NCBI RefSeq assembly: GCF_900240215.1
Contig: NZ_LT964681.1
Span: forward strand, 845,540-909,539
Length of the DNA: 64,000 nt
From: Raoultibacter timonensis
GTDB taxonomy: Bacteria; Actinomycetota; Coriobacteriia; Coriobacteriales; Eggerthellaceae
Direction of reading: 5' to 3'
Position numbers and translations under genes: made by a program. Shown here one piece after another: positions 1 through 8,364 of the stretch (the stretch's first letter is position 1; each line of letters begins with the position of its first letter). Under the pieces are notes generated by a model. The model was not told where the DNA came from. It made no database searches and worked only from the letters and a program-made list of their open reading frames with translations.

Positions 1-261
1 GAGTCGCAGATAGGCGATATCGGAAACCGGTGGGAGCAGCTGCTCGGAAGCAGGCCCGCGCTCTTTGCCGCTTCGCCGTACGGCCCCGCCGAACCGAGAA
101 TCGCTGCAGCCGAAGCCATCGGACGCACCGACGCCGGCGCCATCGTACTCGACTGCATCGGCTACTCGACCGCCATGGCGCGCGATATCGAACGAGCAAG
201 CGGCAAGACCGTCGTGCTGCCGCGCGCCATCGTCGCCGAAGCGGCTAAGGAACTGCTATGA
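1..261 (+). CDS. AroM family protein, C-terminal part
   Basis: Frame 1 is open from the first base and stops with TGA at 259-261, giving the last 86 residues of a longer protein. The segment contains a DCIGYS motif followed by a hydrophilic helix and an 'LPRAIVAEAAKELL' end, which resembles the C-terminus of AroM-family proteins (Asp/Glu racemase-like fold, function unproven). The start lies outside the window. The following M29-like gene supports the call, since AroM-like genes are often found beside M29-type peptidases and peptide transport genes. The assignment comes from memory of the family, not from a search. Confidence 0.6.
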   Translation, partial: ESQIGDIGNRWEQLLGSRPALFAASPYGPAEPRIAAAEAIGRTDAGAIVLDCIGYSTAMARDIERASGKTVVLPRAIVAEAAKELL

Positions 262-370
262 TCTGCAGAGGCCAGGCTATGGTTGCCTGCGTCGCCCGAG
301 GCATCCGAACCGCTGCTTGGTTTTGCAACCGACGAACGACAGCGCACGTTTCCCGAGCCGCGAAACACCA

Positions 371-386
371 TGTTTCACGTGAAACA
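371..386. promoter_or_regulatory. parS site 1 (ParB binding)
   Basis: A perfect 16-bp palindrome, TGTTTCACGTGAAACA, equal to the consensus ParB-binding site. It sits between the AroM-like gene and the M29-like gene, just upstream of the latter's ribosome binding site. It is followed at 387-394 by TTTGTTCG, a flank nearly shared by all three parS copies in the window. Confidence 0.93.
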
Positions 387-421
387 TTTGTTCGCTATCA
401 CAACACAAGAGGAGCCCGTAT

Positions 422-1366
422 ATGGAACTGACCGAACGCGCCAAGCGCATCATCATCGACAGCCTCTGCCTTGCCGAGGATGAAACCCTGCTCGTCGTTA
501 CCGACGATCCCACCGCCGAGGTGGGCGCGCTTTTCTACCGAGCCGCCCAAGAACTTGGCCGTAAGGCGCTCCTCGTGCAGATGCCCGAACTCGACGTTGC
601 CGGGCAGGAGCCTCCCGCAGCGGTCGCAGCCGCCATGTGCAAAGCGGATGTGGCGCTGTGCCCCACGGCAAAATCGATCACGCATACCAATGCCCGTATC
701 GAAGCGGCGGCCGCTGGCACCCGCGTGGTCACCATGCCGGGCATCACCTTGGACATGCTGCGCGAGGGGGCCTCATGCGCCGATTACACGCGTGTCGAGA
801 AGCGCACGATACGGCTAACCGAACGGCTCGACTGTGCGAAAACCGCCCGCATCGAGAAAGACGGGCACGTCCTCGAGCTCTCTTTGGACGGACGCCCCGG
901 CATACCGAGCCCCGGCGTGTACCGCGAGTCCGGATCGAGTGGCAACTTTCCCTCGGGCGAAGCCTACATCGCCCCCGTCGAGGGCGCGGGCGGCGGCTCG
1001 ATGATAATCGACGGGTCGATGGTGGGCATCGGCAAGCTCGACAGCCCCCTCACTGCCACCATTGAAAACGGGCACCTGGTTTCGATGGACGGCGACGACA
1101 CGGGTGCTCTCGACATCCTGTTCGCCCGACCGGAAAACGGCGCGGTGGCCGAACTCGGTATCGGAACGAACGACGAGGCCATCCTTTCGGGCATCATCCT
1201 CGAAGACGAGAAGCTCTACGGCACCGTGCACATCGCCTTCGGCACGAACACTTCGTTCGGCGGAACCAACAAAGCCGATTGCCATTACGACGGCATCATC
1301 CTCGATCCCACGCTCTACCTCGACGACGAGCTCATCATCGACAAGGGCGTGTTCGTGGGCGAGTAG
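422..1366 (+). CDS. M29-type aminopeptidase / NicX-like metalloenzyme
   Basis: A 314-residue cytoplasmic protein with no signal peptide. The C-terminal half carries the metal-site pattern of the M29 aminopeptidase fold: E180 in a 'FPSGEAY' motif, E244 in 'ELGIGTN', H270 in 'GTVHIAFG', and H288/D290 in 'CHYDG'. The same fold includes 2,5-dihydroxypyridine dioxygenase (NicX), so peptidase or ring-cleaving dioxygenase activity cannot be told apart by eye. The protein is somewhat shorter than classical AmpS-type enzymes of about 400 residues, which fits the NicX-like branch. The start follows an AGAGGAG ribosome site 7 bases upstream. It probably shares a transcript with the AroM-like gene, 160 bases upstream. 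Confidence 0.72.
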   Translation: MELTERAKRIIIDSLCLAEDETLLVVTDDPTAEVGALFYRAAQELGRKALLVQMPELDVAGQEPPAAVAAAMCKADVALCPTAKSITHTNARIEAAAAGTRVVTMPGITLDMLREGASCADYTRVEKRTIRLTERLDCAKTARIEKDGHVLELSLDGRPGIPSPGVYRESGSSGNFPSGEAYIAPVEGAGGGSMIIDGSMVGIGKLDSPLTATIENGHLVSMDGDDTGALDILFARPENGAVAELGIGTNDEAILSGIILEDEKLYGTVHIAFGTNTSFGGTNKADCHYDGIILDPTLYLDDELIIDKGVFVGE

Positions 1367-1375
1367 CGGGCGCGC

Positions 1376-1406
1376 GCGGCCGGCAACCTGTTCGGATACC
1401 GGCCGC
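1376..1406 (+). terminator. Hairpin after M29-like gene
   Basis: An 8-bp GC stem (1376-1383 with 1399-1406) starts 9 bases after the stop codon and is followed by 'CATTTTA'. It has only a short T run, so it is a moderate intrinsic terminator candidate. Confidence 0.45.
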
Positions 1407-1551
1407 CATTTTACCCATTCGAGGCACTTCGCGCGGACGTCGGGCTGCATCGCCGCATCGCGCACGTGAAAAATTATGCGGATGCCGCTCGAAGGCTCGG
1501 CCTCTTTTGTACGCACGCGCACGTGCAAAAACTGCTTATCCGAAGGCTGCG

Positions 1552-2097
1552 CTATGCTTCCGAATCTTCGTCGGCGGCAAGCTCTGCACCGCGCGCCCGC
1601 ACGAGTTCGATGGCCTCCTTCGTGCTGAAGTAGTCGAGATCGATCGCCACCACGCAGGCATGCTTCCACTCCCCTTCGATCTCGGCATCGGCTGCCTCTT
1701 CGAGGCCCGGGGAGTACTTCTCAGCGAGCAGCTTGAGCCCGTGGCGCTTCTCGTCGTCGTCCGACACCACGCGCGCGATGCCGAATGCGATCACGCTGCG
1801 GAATTCGGTCGTGAACTTCTCGGGTACAATGCGATCCTGGTCGATCACGCAAAACGAAACGCGGTCGTTGCGCCCGATCGCCTCGAGTTTGTGCCCCGCT
1901 ATCGCGCAATGGAAATAAACGGTGCCGTACAGGGCTCCCGGTTCGCGCGAAGGCTCCTCGTAGGCATAGCTGATCGGCACGCCGTAGGGATAGAGCTCAT
2001 CGTGCAGGCTCAAAACGCCTGCCGTATTGCGCTTGAGTATCTCTCTGCCCTCTTCTGCAGGCAGCGCTTGCCTACTTCTGCGTATCTCTCGAAACAT
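1552..2097 (-). CDS. NimA-like pyridoxamine 5'-phosphate oxidase-fold protein
   Basis: A 181-residue protein of the FMN-binding split-barrel (PNPOx-like) family. It shows the usual N-terminal 'RRSRQALPAEEGREIL' helix, then 'GVLSLHDELYPYGVPISY', 'GTVYFHCAIAGHKLEAI' and 'VSFCVIDQD'. This pattern is typical of the NimA/nitroimidazole-reductase-related group, most members of which are uncharacterised flavin or heme binders. The start at 2097 was chosen over a longer upstream ATG because AGAAAGGA lies just before it and the family begins at this residue. It faces away from the NapG operon across a 706-base gap. The substrate is unknown. Confidence 0.8.
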   Translation of the reverse strand: MFREIRRSRQALPAEEGREILKRNTAGVLSLHDELYPYGVPISYAYEEPSREPGALYGTVYFHCAIAGHKLEAIGRNDRVSFCVIDQDRIVPEKFTTEFRSVIAFGIARVVSDDDEKRHGLKLLAEKYSPGLEEAADAEIEGEWKHACVVAIDLDYFSTKEAIELVRARGAELAADEDSEA

Positions 2098-2803
2098 GAT
2101 CGTCCTTTCTATGCGCCGCGCGCACGCGACGCGTCTGCAACCGCACGCATCGAAGCAGGTGCGATTCATTCGACATGATAAGGAGGCCATGGTACCTAAA
2201 TTTGACGCAGGAGAAAACGGGGTTAGACCGTTTTTCTCCGCCGACGAGGAAAAATACGCTTGCAAATGTACGGTTCGAAAGTCAGGGTTTCGAGCGAGCA
2301 TCGCCCCGAAGGCCGTCCGCCGTCCAGCTGCGACACGCCCGCAGGCGGCGATTCGGCCTGCTGCCCGGTTCTGCAGGTTTTTTCACATTGTGTTGCACCC
2401 GACTGCCCGAAACCGTCGCCGCAATCCGACAGGTTTTCCAGTTCAAGACGTATCACCTGATCATAGGCGTGCACTCACTTCGGTACGCCCACGGGTTTTT
2501 CCGCAAGCCGCGGACAGTGCGACAAAGGGGCCGAAATAGGGAGCCGAGCGCAGCATAATCCGCAAAAACCTGCATTTTCGAGCCGACCGCTTGCCGAAGC
2601 GACCTGCAAAGGACCCGTACCGACCGCTTGCGAGGCAAACCTCTGCCGCCGTTTTCGCGTTCGTAGTTTTCGCAACCGCAAAGCCGCAGGGTTCCACGCG
2701 TCCGATGAAGGCATCGACGCAGCAATTGACCTCTTAAGAAAGAATTAAGACAGCCCCCGTATCATGCGTGCCAACAGGCAACAGCGGTCGACAGGGGGAA
2801 ACG
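2098..2803. other. 706-base gap without a convincing gene
   Basis: The gap lies between the divergent NimA-like gene and the NapG-like operon. All six frames have short open frames, but they are Arg/Pro-rich and overlap each other. It contains an imperfect hairpin (2210-2220 with 2228-2239; stem GGAGAAAACGG against CCGTTTTTCTCC with one bulged base) and an AT-rich patch (about 2728-2748) before the operon that could hold a promoter. AAGGAGG at 2180-2186 precedes an ATG by only two bases, too close for normal initiation. Confidence 0.5.
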
Positions 2804-3421
2804 ATGGCCGGATTGTCACGCAGGGGTTTTCTCGTTTCAGCAGGGGTGCTGGCAGGACTTGTCGCTTCGGGGGGCGTCGCCAACGCGCTCGCCGAGGACA
2901 AGGCCGTGCTCAGGCCGCCGGGCGCACAATCCGAGCGCGGGTTTCTCGCCCGGTGCATGCGCTGCCAGAAGTGCGTCTCCGTCTGCCACGCCCGTGTCAT
3001 CCAACCGCTCTCGATCGCCGAAAGCATCAAGGGAGCCTCGACGCCCACGCTCGATTTCTCGCGCAACTACTGCGATTTCTGCGCCGAGGAGAACGGGGGG
3101 AGGCCCCGCTGTTCCGAAGTATGCCCCACCAAAGCCCTCCTTCCGCAGTCCGGCAAGGCCACCGTCAACGGCATCGCCGTCGTCAACGAACGGAGTTGCA
3201 TCGCCTGGGATTGGAAGGGCTGCACCGCCTGCGTCGACAAGTGTCCGCAGGACGCCATCGCGCTCGACGAGCAGGGGCGCCCCCTCGTAGACGATGCCCT
3301 GTGCGACGGATGCGGCCTGTGCGAACTCATCTGCCCGAGTTCGTCGCTGCGCTCGTACGGGGGCGGCCGCTCCGAAGCGAAGGGCATCGTCGTCGTTGCG
3401 AAGGAGCGTGAACGAGCATGA
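2804..3421 (+). CDS. NapG/MauM-like exported 4Fe-4S ferredoxin
   Basis: A 205-residue protein starting at ATG 2804, behind AGGGGGA. The N-terminus 'SRRGFLVSAG' plus a hydrophobic stretch is a Tat signal, so it acts outside the membrane or is anchored by it. Four cysteine clusters follow (CMRCQKCVSVC, CDFC...CSEVC, C...CTACVDKC, CDGCGLCELIC), as in NapG-type quinol-oxidation partners. Its stop overlaps the NapH-like start by 4 bases (ATGA), so the two are translationally coupled. In Nap systems NapGH passes electrons from quinol to a periplasmic enzyme. Here the enzyme downstream is DMSO-reductase-like, not NapA. Confidence 0.85.
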   Translation: MAGLSRRGFLVSAGVLAGLVASGGVANALAEDKAVLRPPGAQSERGFLARCMRCQKCVSVCHARVIQPLSIAESIKGASTPTLDFSRNYCDFCAEENGGRPRCSEVCPTKALLPQSGKATVNGIAVVNERSCIAWDWKGCTACVDKCPQDAIALDEQGRPLVDDALCDGCGLCELICPSSSLRSYGGGRSEAKGIVVVAKERERA

Positions 3422-4290
3422 AACCGCCCAAGCCGTCCCATCCGATTCGCCTCGTGCGCACCGGCGTTGCTGTTGCGGTGCTGGCAGCCATCGGCGCAGG
3501 CGTGGCGTTCGGCACCGATGCGGGGACCCTCTGCGCATGGTGCCCGCTCGGGTTCGCCCAAACATCGCTTGCATCTCGCGAGTTCCATGCGGCTGTTCTG
3601 GCGCCCTTGGTCGCGGTGATCGCTGCGGCAGCGCTGCTCGGCCGCGCGTTCTGCTCGTGGGGATGCCCTTCGGGTCTGGTCAAAAAACGCGGGGCGAGCC
3701 GTGCGAGATCGAGCGCCACTAAGCGAGGCGGTCAGGACAGCAAGGGGGGATGCGCGTCGCAGGGAAAATCGTGCAGTGCGTCCGCCGCACACCCGCTGCC
3801 GAGCATCGCGCTCATCGCCGCCGTGCTGCTCGCGTCGCTCATCGTCGGGTTCCCCGTTTTCTGCCTGTTCTGCCCGATCGGCCTGGTGTTCGGGCTCATG
3901 TTCGCCATCTTTCGATCGCTGACGGTGTACCAACCGAGCTGGGATCTCGTCATCTTTCCGCTCATGCTGATCATCGAGCTTCGGCTGTTCGGATCATGGT
4001 GCAGCCGCATCTGCCCGCTCGGAGCGGCTGCAAGCCTCATCGCCCGCATAAGCCCGTTCAAGCTCAAGACGAAAGCGAACCTTGGCACCTGCCGCATCGA
4101 CTCGTCCTGCCATGCCTGCTCGGAAGCCTGCCCGGAGTCACTCGAACCCCCGTCGATCGTTGTCGGATCCGACGAAACATGCACGCTGTGCCTCGAATGC
4201 GCACAAGCATGTCCGCATCGATCGCTCGCTGTCGGCATATCGCCCCGAAGAGCCGAAAAGGAGGAGCGCATGACCGAATCCACCGAATAA
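3418..4290 (+). CDS. NapH-like membrane 4Fe-4S protein
   Basis: A 290-residue integral membrane protein with about four hydrophobic helices. It has the NapH signatures CAWCPLG, CSWGCPSG, CLFCPIG and CSRICPLG (CxxCP/CxxxCP motifs near the membrane face), then two C-terminal ferredoxin-type clusters (CHACSEAC and CTLCLECAQAC). Such proteins take electrons from quinol and pass them to a NapG-type partner, which is the gene immediately upstream with a 4-base overlap. A Lys/Arg/Ser-rich hydrophilic loop at about residues 85-120 separates helices. It is the second gene of the operon that continues with the Mo-enzyme. Confidence 0.85.
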   Translation: MKPPKPSHPIRLVRTGVAVAVLAAIGAGVAFGTDAGTLCAWCPLGFAQTSLASREFHAAVLAPLVAVIAAAALLGRAFCSWGCPSGLVKKRGASRARSSATKRGGQDSKGGCASQGKSCSASAAHPLPSIALIAAVLLASLIVGFPVFCLFCPIGLVFGLMFAIFRSLTVYQPSWDLVIFPLMLIIELRLFGSWCSRICPLGAAASLIARISPFKLKTKANLGTCRIDSSCHACSEACPESLEPPSIVVGSDETCTLCLECAQACPHRSLAVGISPRRAEKEERMTESTE

Positions 4291-4327
4291 CGTACCAGCA
4301 AGACGAAAGGGAAGAAAGGATAAAGCT

Positions 4328-6913
4328 ATGAACGCAGTATCAAGACGATCGTTCGTCAAGGCGATGGCCGCTTCGGGTGCCCTCGCGACAGCCGCAGCAC
4401 TCGGTTACGAAGCCTGGAAGCCGTTCACCGCGCTTGCGGCGGACGATGCCGGCAGCGCGCAAACCGAGGGCGAAACGCAGGTCATCCGCAGCGCGTGCCG
4501 CAACTGCTATGGGCGCTGTACCATCAACGGGATCGTGAAGAACGGACGGCTCGTCCGCGTCGAGGGACGACCGGGTACTTATTCCGAGGGAACCATCTGC
4601 AGCCGCGCTTTCGCGATTCCGCAGCTTGTCAACAGCCCGCTGCGCGTCCGTTACCCCATGAAGCGCGTCGGAGAACGGGGCGAGGGGAAGTGGGAGCGCA
4701 TCACGTGGGATGAGGCGTGGGACATCATCATTCCGAAGTTCAAGGAAGTCATCGAGCAGTACGGCGGCCACACGATTCTCGCAAACAACGGGACGGGACG
4801 CGATCAGCTCAATATATCGGTGCTTCAGAAGTGCTTCTACGATATGGGCAGTGTCGGCGGGTTCGGCGTCGGCAGCATCTGCAAGATCGCCGGCGACTTC
4901 GTCCAGAAGACCACGATCGGAAACCCCTGCCAATTCACCGGCTGGAATCCCGAGGACACGAATCTCATCGTCATGTGGGCGCGCGGCATGTTCTCGTGGG
5001 GCTATTACGATTGGATCTACATCAAGAAAGCCCTCGACCGCGGTGCAAAGCTCATGGTGGTCGACCCGCGCCATACCGCCGCAGCGGCGAAATCGACGAT
5101 GTGGGTTCCGATCCGCCCAGGAAGCGACATGGCGCTCATCCTTGCGATCATCAACGAAATGATCAGCTCGGGACGCTTCGATAAGGATTTTGCGACCAAG
5201 TGGACGAACTCGTCGTTTCTGCTCAACGACGAAACCGGGTTGCTGCTCCGCGAAAGCGATCTTGCCGACGGCGGCTCAAAGGATAAGATCGCCTACTGGG
5301 ACGAGGGCACCGGATCGGTGCAGTTCTGGGATACCGTCGATCTTGCCTGGAGCGTCGACGACCCGAAGCCCGCGCTGCTCGGCTCCTACGACGTCGAAGG
5401 CATCGAGCGCCGGACGTCGCTCCAAAAGCTTGCCGACGCAGCTGCCGAATGGACGGTCGAAAAAACCGCCGAGACGACCTGGCTTACAACCGACCAAGTG
5501 AAAGACGCTATCGAGCTGTACATCGAGAGCAGCCCCGGCACCTGCTTCACGCGCGGTCAGAAAACCGACTTCAGCGATAACAGCAGCAGCGTGTCGCATG
5601 CGTTCACGATCATGATGGCGCTTGCGGGCAATTACGAGATTCCCGGCGGCAACAGCGTGAAGCCCGGCACTTCGACGAAGGGATCGGCTCTGTTCGATGC
5701 GGTGCCCCCGAAAAGCGCAGTGCGCCAGGAAATCGAAGCGAACATCGACGATTACAGCATGTGCCCGGGCAAAGCCCAGGTCTACGGCATACGCGACGGC
5801 GTCTACTCGGCGGCAACCCACGCGCTTACCACCGGAAAGCCGTTCCAACCGCGTATCTACTGGGGCATGAACTGCGAACCCATCATCAGCTGCGCCGACA
5901 GCTTGGAGGTTGCAGAAGGTCTGAAGAACATCGACTTCTCCGTTAACGTCAACCTCCTCATGTCGCCTTCGGCGGAGCTGGCCGACATCGTGCTGCCAGC
6001 CGCCCATCAAAACGAGATCGACCGCATCGAGTATCCGCAGTCGGGACACTGCTGGCCCGCCAACCATACGGCGACGATCAGGCAGCCGTTCACCGAGCCG
6101 CAGGGCGAATGCCGCGACGAGGTCGACATCCTCTTCGATCTGGCCAGCCGCCTCGACATCGATATGACGTGGAAAGACAAGTACGATTGGTTCAATTTCG
6201 CGCTCAAAGCAACCGGAATGACCTTCGAGGAATTCAGGGAAGCCGGCGAATTCGTCGACGAGATTACGTACGGCAAACACGAAAAGGGCCTTCTCCGAAA
6301 AGATATGAAACCGGGATTCGAAACCAAGACCGGGAAAGTGAACATCTTCTCCGAAGAGCTGCAGCGCTTCGGCTGGGGCGGCATTCCCGGATACCGCGAG
6401 CAGCCGCAATCGCCCTTCAGCGACCCCGACCTCGCACAGGAGTACCCCTATGTCATGCTGACGGGCGGGCGCAACCACCAGTACTTCCATAGCGAGTACC
6501 GGGAGTCGGCGTACATGCGCTCCATCAGACCGTTTCCCGTGGTGGAGATCAACCCCGAAACCGCGCACGAAAACGGTGTCGAAGAGGGCGATTGGGTATG
6601 CATCGAAACCACGATGGGGTCGATCAAGCAGGTGGCCCATCTGACCGAAGGCATCGATGCACGCGTCGTTCACTGCGACCACGACTGGTGGTTCCCCGAG
6701 AAGGGCGCACAGGACGGCCTCCACGGCGCGTTCGACAGCAACCCCAACGCGATCATCGATAACGACAAGGTGTTCGACCCCGCCGTCGGAACCGACAACT
6801 TCAGCTCGATGTGCAGAATCCACAAGTCGCCCGACGGGCCGCCCGAGGGCATCTTCACAACCCCTGAAGAGCTTTCGGCGTTTCTGAGCAACGGACAGGA
6901 GGACCAGCAATGA
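4328..6913 (+). CDS. Tat-exported molybdopterin oxidoreductase (DMSO reductase family)
   Basis: An 861-residue catalytic subunit. It has a Tat signal (SRRSFVK, residues 5-11), then a 4Fe-4S site at C57-x2-C60-x3-C64...C91 and the usual bis-MGD fold segments ('YPMKRVGERGEGKWERITWDEA', 'VVDPRHTAAA', 'MLTGGRNHQYFHSEYRE'). The Mo ligand may be the Cys in 'GSICKIAGD', but this is a guess by position. Genes for an FeS subunit, membrane anchor and TorD chaperone follow, so it is a DmsABC-like complex with NapGH-like proteins added upstream. The physiological substrate cannot be read from the sequence. A 37-base gap separates it from the NapH-like gene. Confidence 0.9.
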   Translation: MNAVSRRSFVKAMAASGALATAAALGYEAWKPFTALAADDAGSAQTEGETQVIRSACRNCYGRCTINGIVKNGRLVRVEGRPGTYSEGTICSRAFAIPQLVNSPLRVRYPMKRVGERGEGKWERITWDEAWDIIIPKFKEVIEQYGGHTILANNGTGRDQLNISVLQKCFYDMGSVGGFGVGSICKIAGDFVQKTTIGNPCQFTGWNPEDTNLIVMWARGMFSWGYYDWIYIKKALDRGAKLMVVDPRHTAAAAKSTMWVPIRPGSDMALILAIINEMISSGRFDKDFATKWTNSSFLLNDETGLLLRESDLADGGSKDKIAYWDEGTGSVQFWDTVDLAWSVDDPKPALLGSYDVEGIERRTSLQKLADAAAEWTVEKTAETTWLTTDQVKDAIELYIESSPGTCFTRGQKTDFSDNSSSVSHAFTIMMALAGNYEIPGGNSVKPGTSTKGSALFDAVPPKSAVRQEIEANIDDYSMCPGKAQVYGIRDGVYSAATHALTTGKPFQPRIYWGMNCEPIISCADSLEVAEGLKNIDFSVNVNLLMSPSAELADIVLPAAHQNEIDRIEYPQSGHCWPANHTATIRQPFTEPQGECRDEVDILFDLASRLDIDMTWKDKYDWFNFALKATGMTFEEFREAGEFVDEITYGKHEKGLLRKDMKPGFETKTGKVNIFSEELQRFGWGGIPGYREQPQSPFSDPDLAQEYPYVMLTGGRNHQYFHSEYRESAYMRSIRPFPVVEINPETAHENGVEEGDWVCIETTMGSIKQVAHLTEGIDARVVHCDHDWWFPEKGAQDGLHGAFDSNPNAIIDNDKVFDPAVGTDNFSSMCRIHKSPDGPPEGIFTTPEELSAFLSNGQEDQQ

Positions 6914-7476
6914 CGACCCACCGCATGATCGTCGATCTCGACCGGTGCATCGGGTGCCATTCGTGCACCGCGGCGTGCATCCAGGAGAACGAAATCGACC
7001 TCGGCCGCTTTTACACCAAAGTGATCAACGTCGGACCGACCGGCACGTACCCGAACGTCGAAGAGTACTACCTGCCGGTGAAATGCCAGCATTGCGAAAC
7101 GCCGACCTGCGTGAAGGTATGCCCCACCGGTGCCTCGTACCGACGAGAAGACGGCATCGTGCTCGTCGATCACAACAAGTGCATCGGCTGCGAATACTGC
7201 ATCATGGCATGCCCCTACGGCGTGCGGTCGCGCAACGACCGCCTCGGCGTTATCGAGAAATGCACGCTGTGCGCGCACTTGGTCGACGATGGGAAGAACC
7301 CGGCATGCGTCGATATCTGCCCGGGCCATGCTCGCATTTTCGGAGATGCCGACGATCCGGCTTCCGAGGTCGCCCAAAAGCTCGCCTCTGCCGGTGACAG
7401 CCTGCACCGTCTTGCCGACGTAGGCAACACCCCCGGCGAAGCGTTTCTGTTGGCCAATCAGACATGGAGGAGCTAG
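6910..7476 (+). CDS. DmsB-like four-cluster ferredoxin subunit
   Basis: A 188-residue protein without a signal peptide, which fits export as a complex with the Tat-bearing catalytic subunit. It contains four cluster motifs: CIGCHSCTAAC, CQHCETPTCVKVC, CIGCEYCIMAC and CTLC...CVDIC. These carry electrons between the membrane anchor and the Mo-enzyme. The start overlaps the end of the Mo-subunit gene by 4 bases (ATGA), as expected for tightly coupled subunits. Confidence 0.92.
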   Translation: MTTHRMIVDLDRCIGCHSCTAACIQENEIDLGRFYTKVINVGPTGTYPNVEEYYLPVKCQHCETPTCVKVCPTGASYRREDGIVLVDHNKCIGCEYCIMACPYGVRSRNDRLGVIEKCTLCAHLVDDGKNPACVDICPGHARIFGDADDPASEVAQKLASAGDSLHRLADVGNTPGEAFLLANQTWRS

Positions 7477-7478
7477 CA

Positions 7479-8351
7479 ATGGATATTCAGTGGCCTTTAC
7501 TCGTATTCGGCGTGCTCGCGGGCCTGAGCATGGGATGCCTCGGCTTCGTGTGCGCTTTCATTCTGGCGGGGAAAGCCGAATCCCTGCGGATGCCCGGCGT
7601 CGTGATCGCTCTTGCAGCGATCGCTGCGGGAGGCCTCGCCTCGGCGTTTCACTTGGGAAACCCCGATAGGATCCTCTACATTCTCGGCAACCTTCAGTCG
7701 GGCATCACCCAGGAGCTGCTCGCAACGGCGGTGGCAGGCGTACTGATCGTCGCCCTCTGCATCGCCTTGGTGAAGAAGGCGTCGCCCGCCGTGCTCAAGA
7801 CGCTTGCGGTTTTGGGGTTGATCGCCGCCATCGCGCTTCCGTTCATCACGGGCGAAGCGTACGTGCAGGGGGCGCGCCCCGCATGGAACACGCTGTTCCT
7901 CCCGATCATGTACGTCGGTGCGGCGTTCGCCATGGGAGCCCTTACCATGACGGTGCTTTCCCGCATCAAGCACGTCGACGATGCCGACCGCACCCTGATC
8001 GGCAGAGCATCCTTCGTCGCGGCGATCATATGCACCGTCACCGTGGTGCTGTACGTTTCGGCGGTTGCGCTGGCCCCCTACCCCGATCCCTCCCGCTCGA
8101 TCGATCGGCTGCTGAGCGGCGATCTGGCCCTGCTGTTCTGGGGCGCGGCTGTTGCACTCGGGTTGATCGTGCCGCTTGCGCTCACGGCGATGCAGGCGTT
8201 CGGGAAGCAGCCGCAGGCGAAAGGCGGCACCGCCGTCCTTTCCCGCCCGAGCGTGCTGTTCGTCGGGCTCGTCTGCCTCGTTGCCGGATCGGTGGCCATC
8301 AGATCGATCATGTACCTGCTCGGCAGCAGCGTCCAATCGTTCATCTACTAG
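7479..8351 (+). CDS. DmsC-like membrane anchor subunit
   Basis: A 290-residue, very hydrophobic protein with about eight transmembrane helices, matching DmsC-type quinol-oxidising anchors in length and in position after the FeS gene. The start at ATG 7479 was chosen because GGAGG lies 8 bases upstream; an in-frame ATG 15 bases earlier lacks a site. The 'GGLASAFHLGNPDRILYILGN' stretch resembles DmsC. With NapG/NapH-like proteins in the same operon there are two possible quinol entry points. Confidence 0.85.
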   Translation: MDIQWPLLVFGVLAGLSMGCLGFVCAFILAGKAESLRMPGVVIALAAIAAGGLASAFHLGNPDRILYILGNLQSGITQELLATAVAGVLIVALCIALVKKASPAVLKTLAVLGLIAAIALPFITGEAYVQGARPAWNTLFLPIMYVGAAFAMGALTMTVLSRIKHVDDADRTLIGRASFVAAIICTVTVVLYVSAVALAPYPDPSRSIDRLLSGDLALLFWGAAVALGLIVPLALTAMQAFGKQPQAKGGTAVLSRPSVLFVGLVCLVAGSVAIRSIMYLLGSSVQSFIY

Positions 8352-8364
8352 GCGAGGAGGCCCC

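Noticed and set aside
1459-1474. Possible fourth parS site around CGCACGTGAAAAAT
   Set aside because: Only the core CACGTGAAA matches; the left arm and the final bases of the palindrome are wrong.
2189-2539. Plus-strand frame of 116 codons after AAGGAGG
   Set aside because: The spacing to the ATG is only two bases, the product is Arg/Pro-rich without pattern, and overlapping frames look the same.
5276-6910. Long minus-strand open frame of 544 codons opposite the first Mo-enzyme
   Set aside because: It mirrors a certain gene in the frame favoured by GC-rich third positions, has no family pattern, and no ribosome site. The same applies to 15946-17730, 18364-19584 and 38370-40010.
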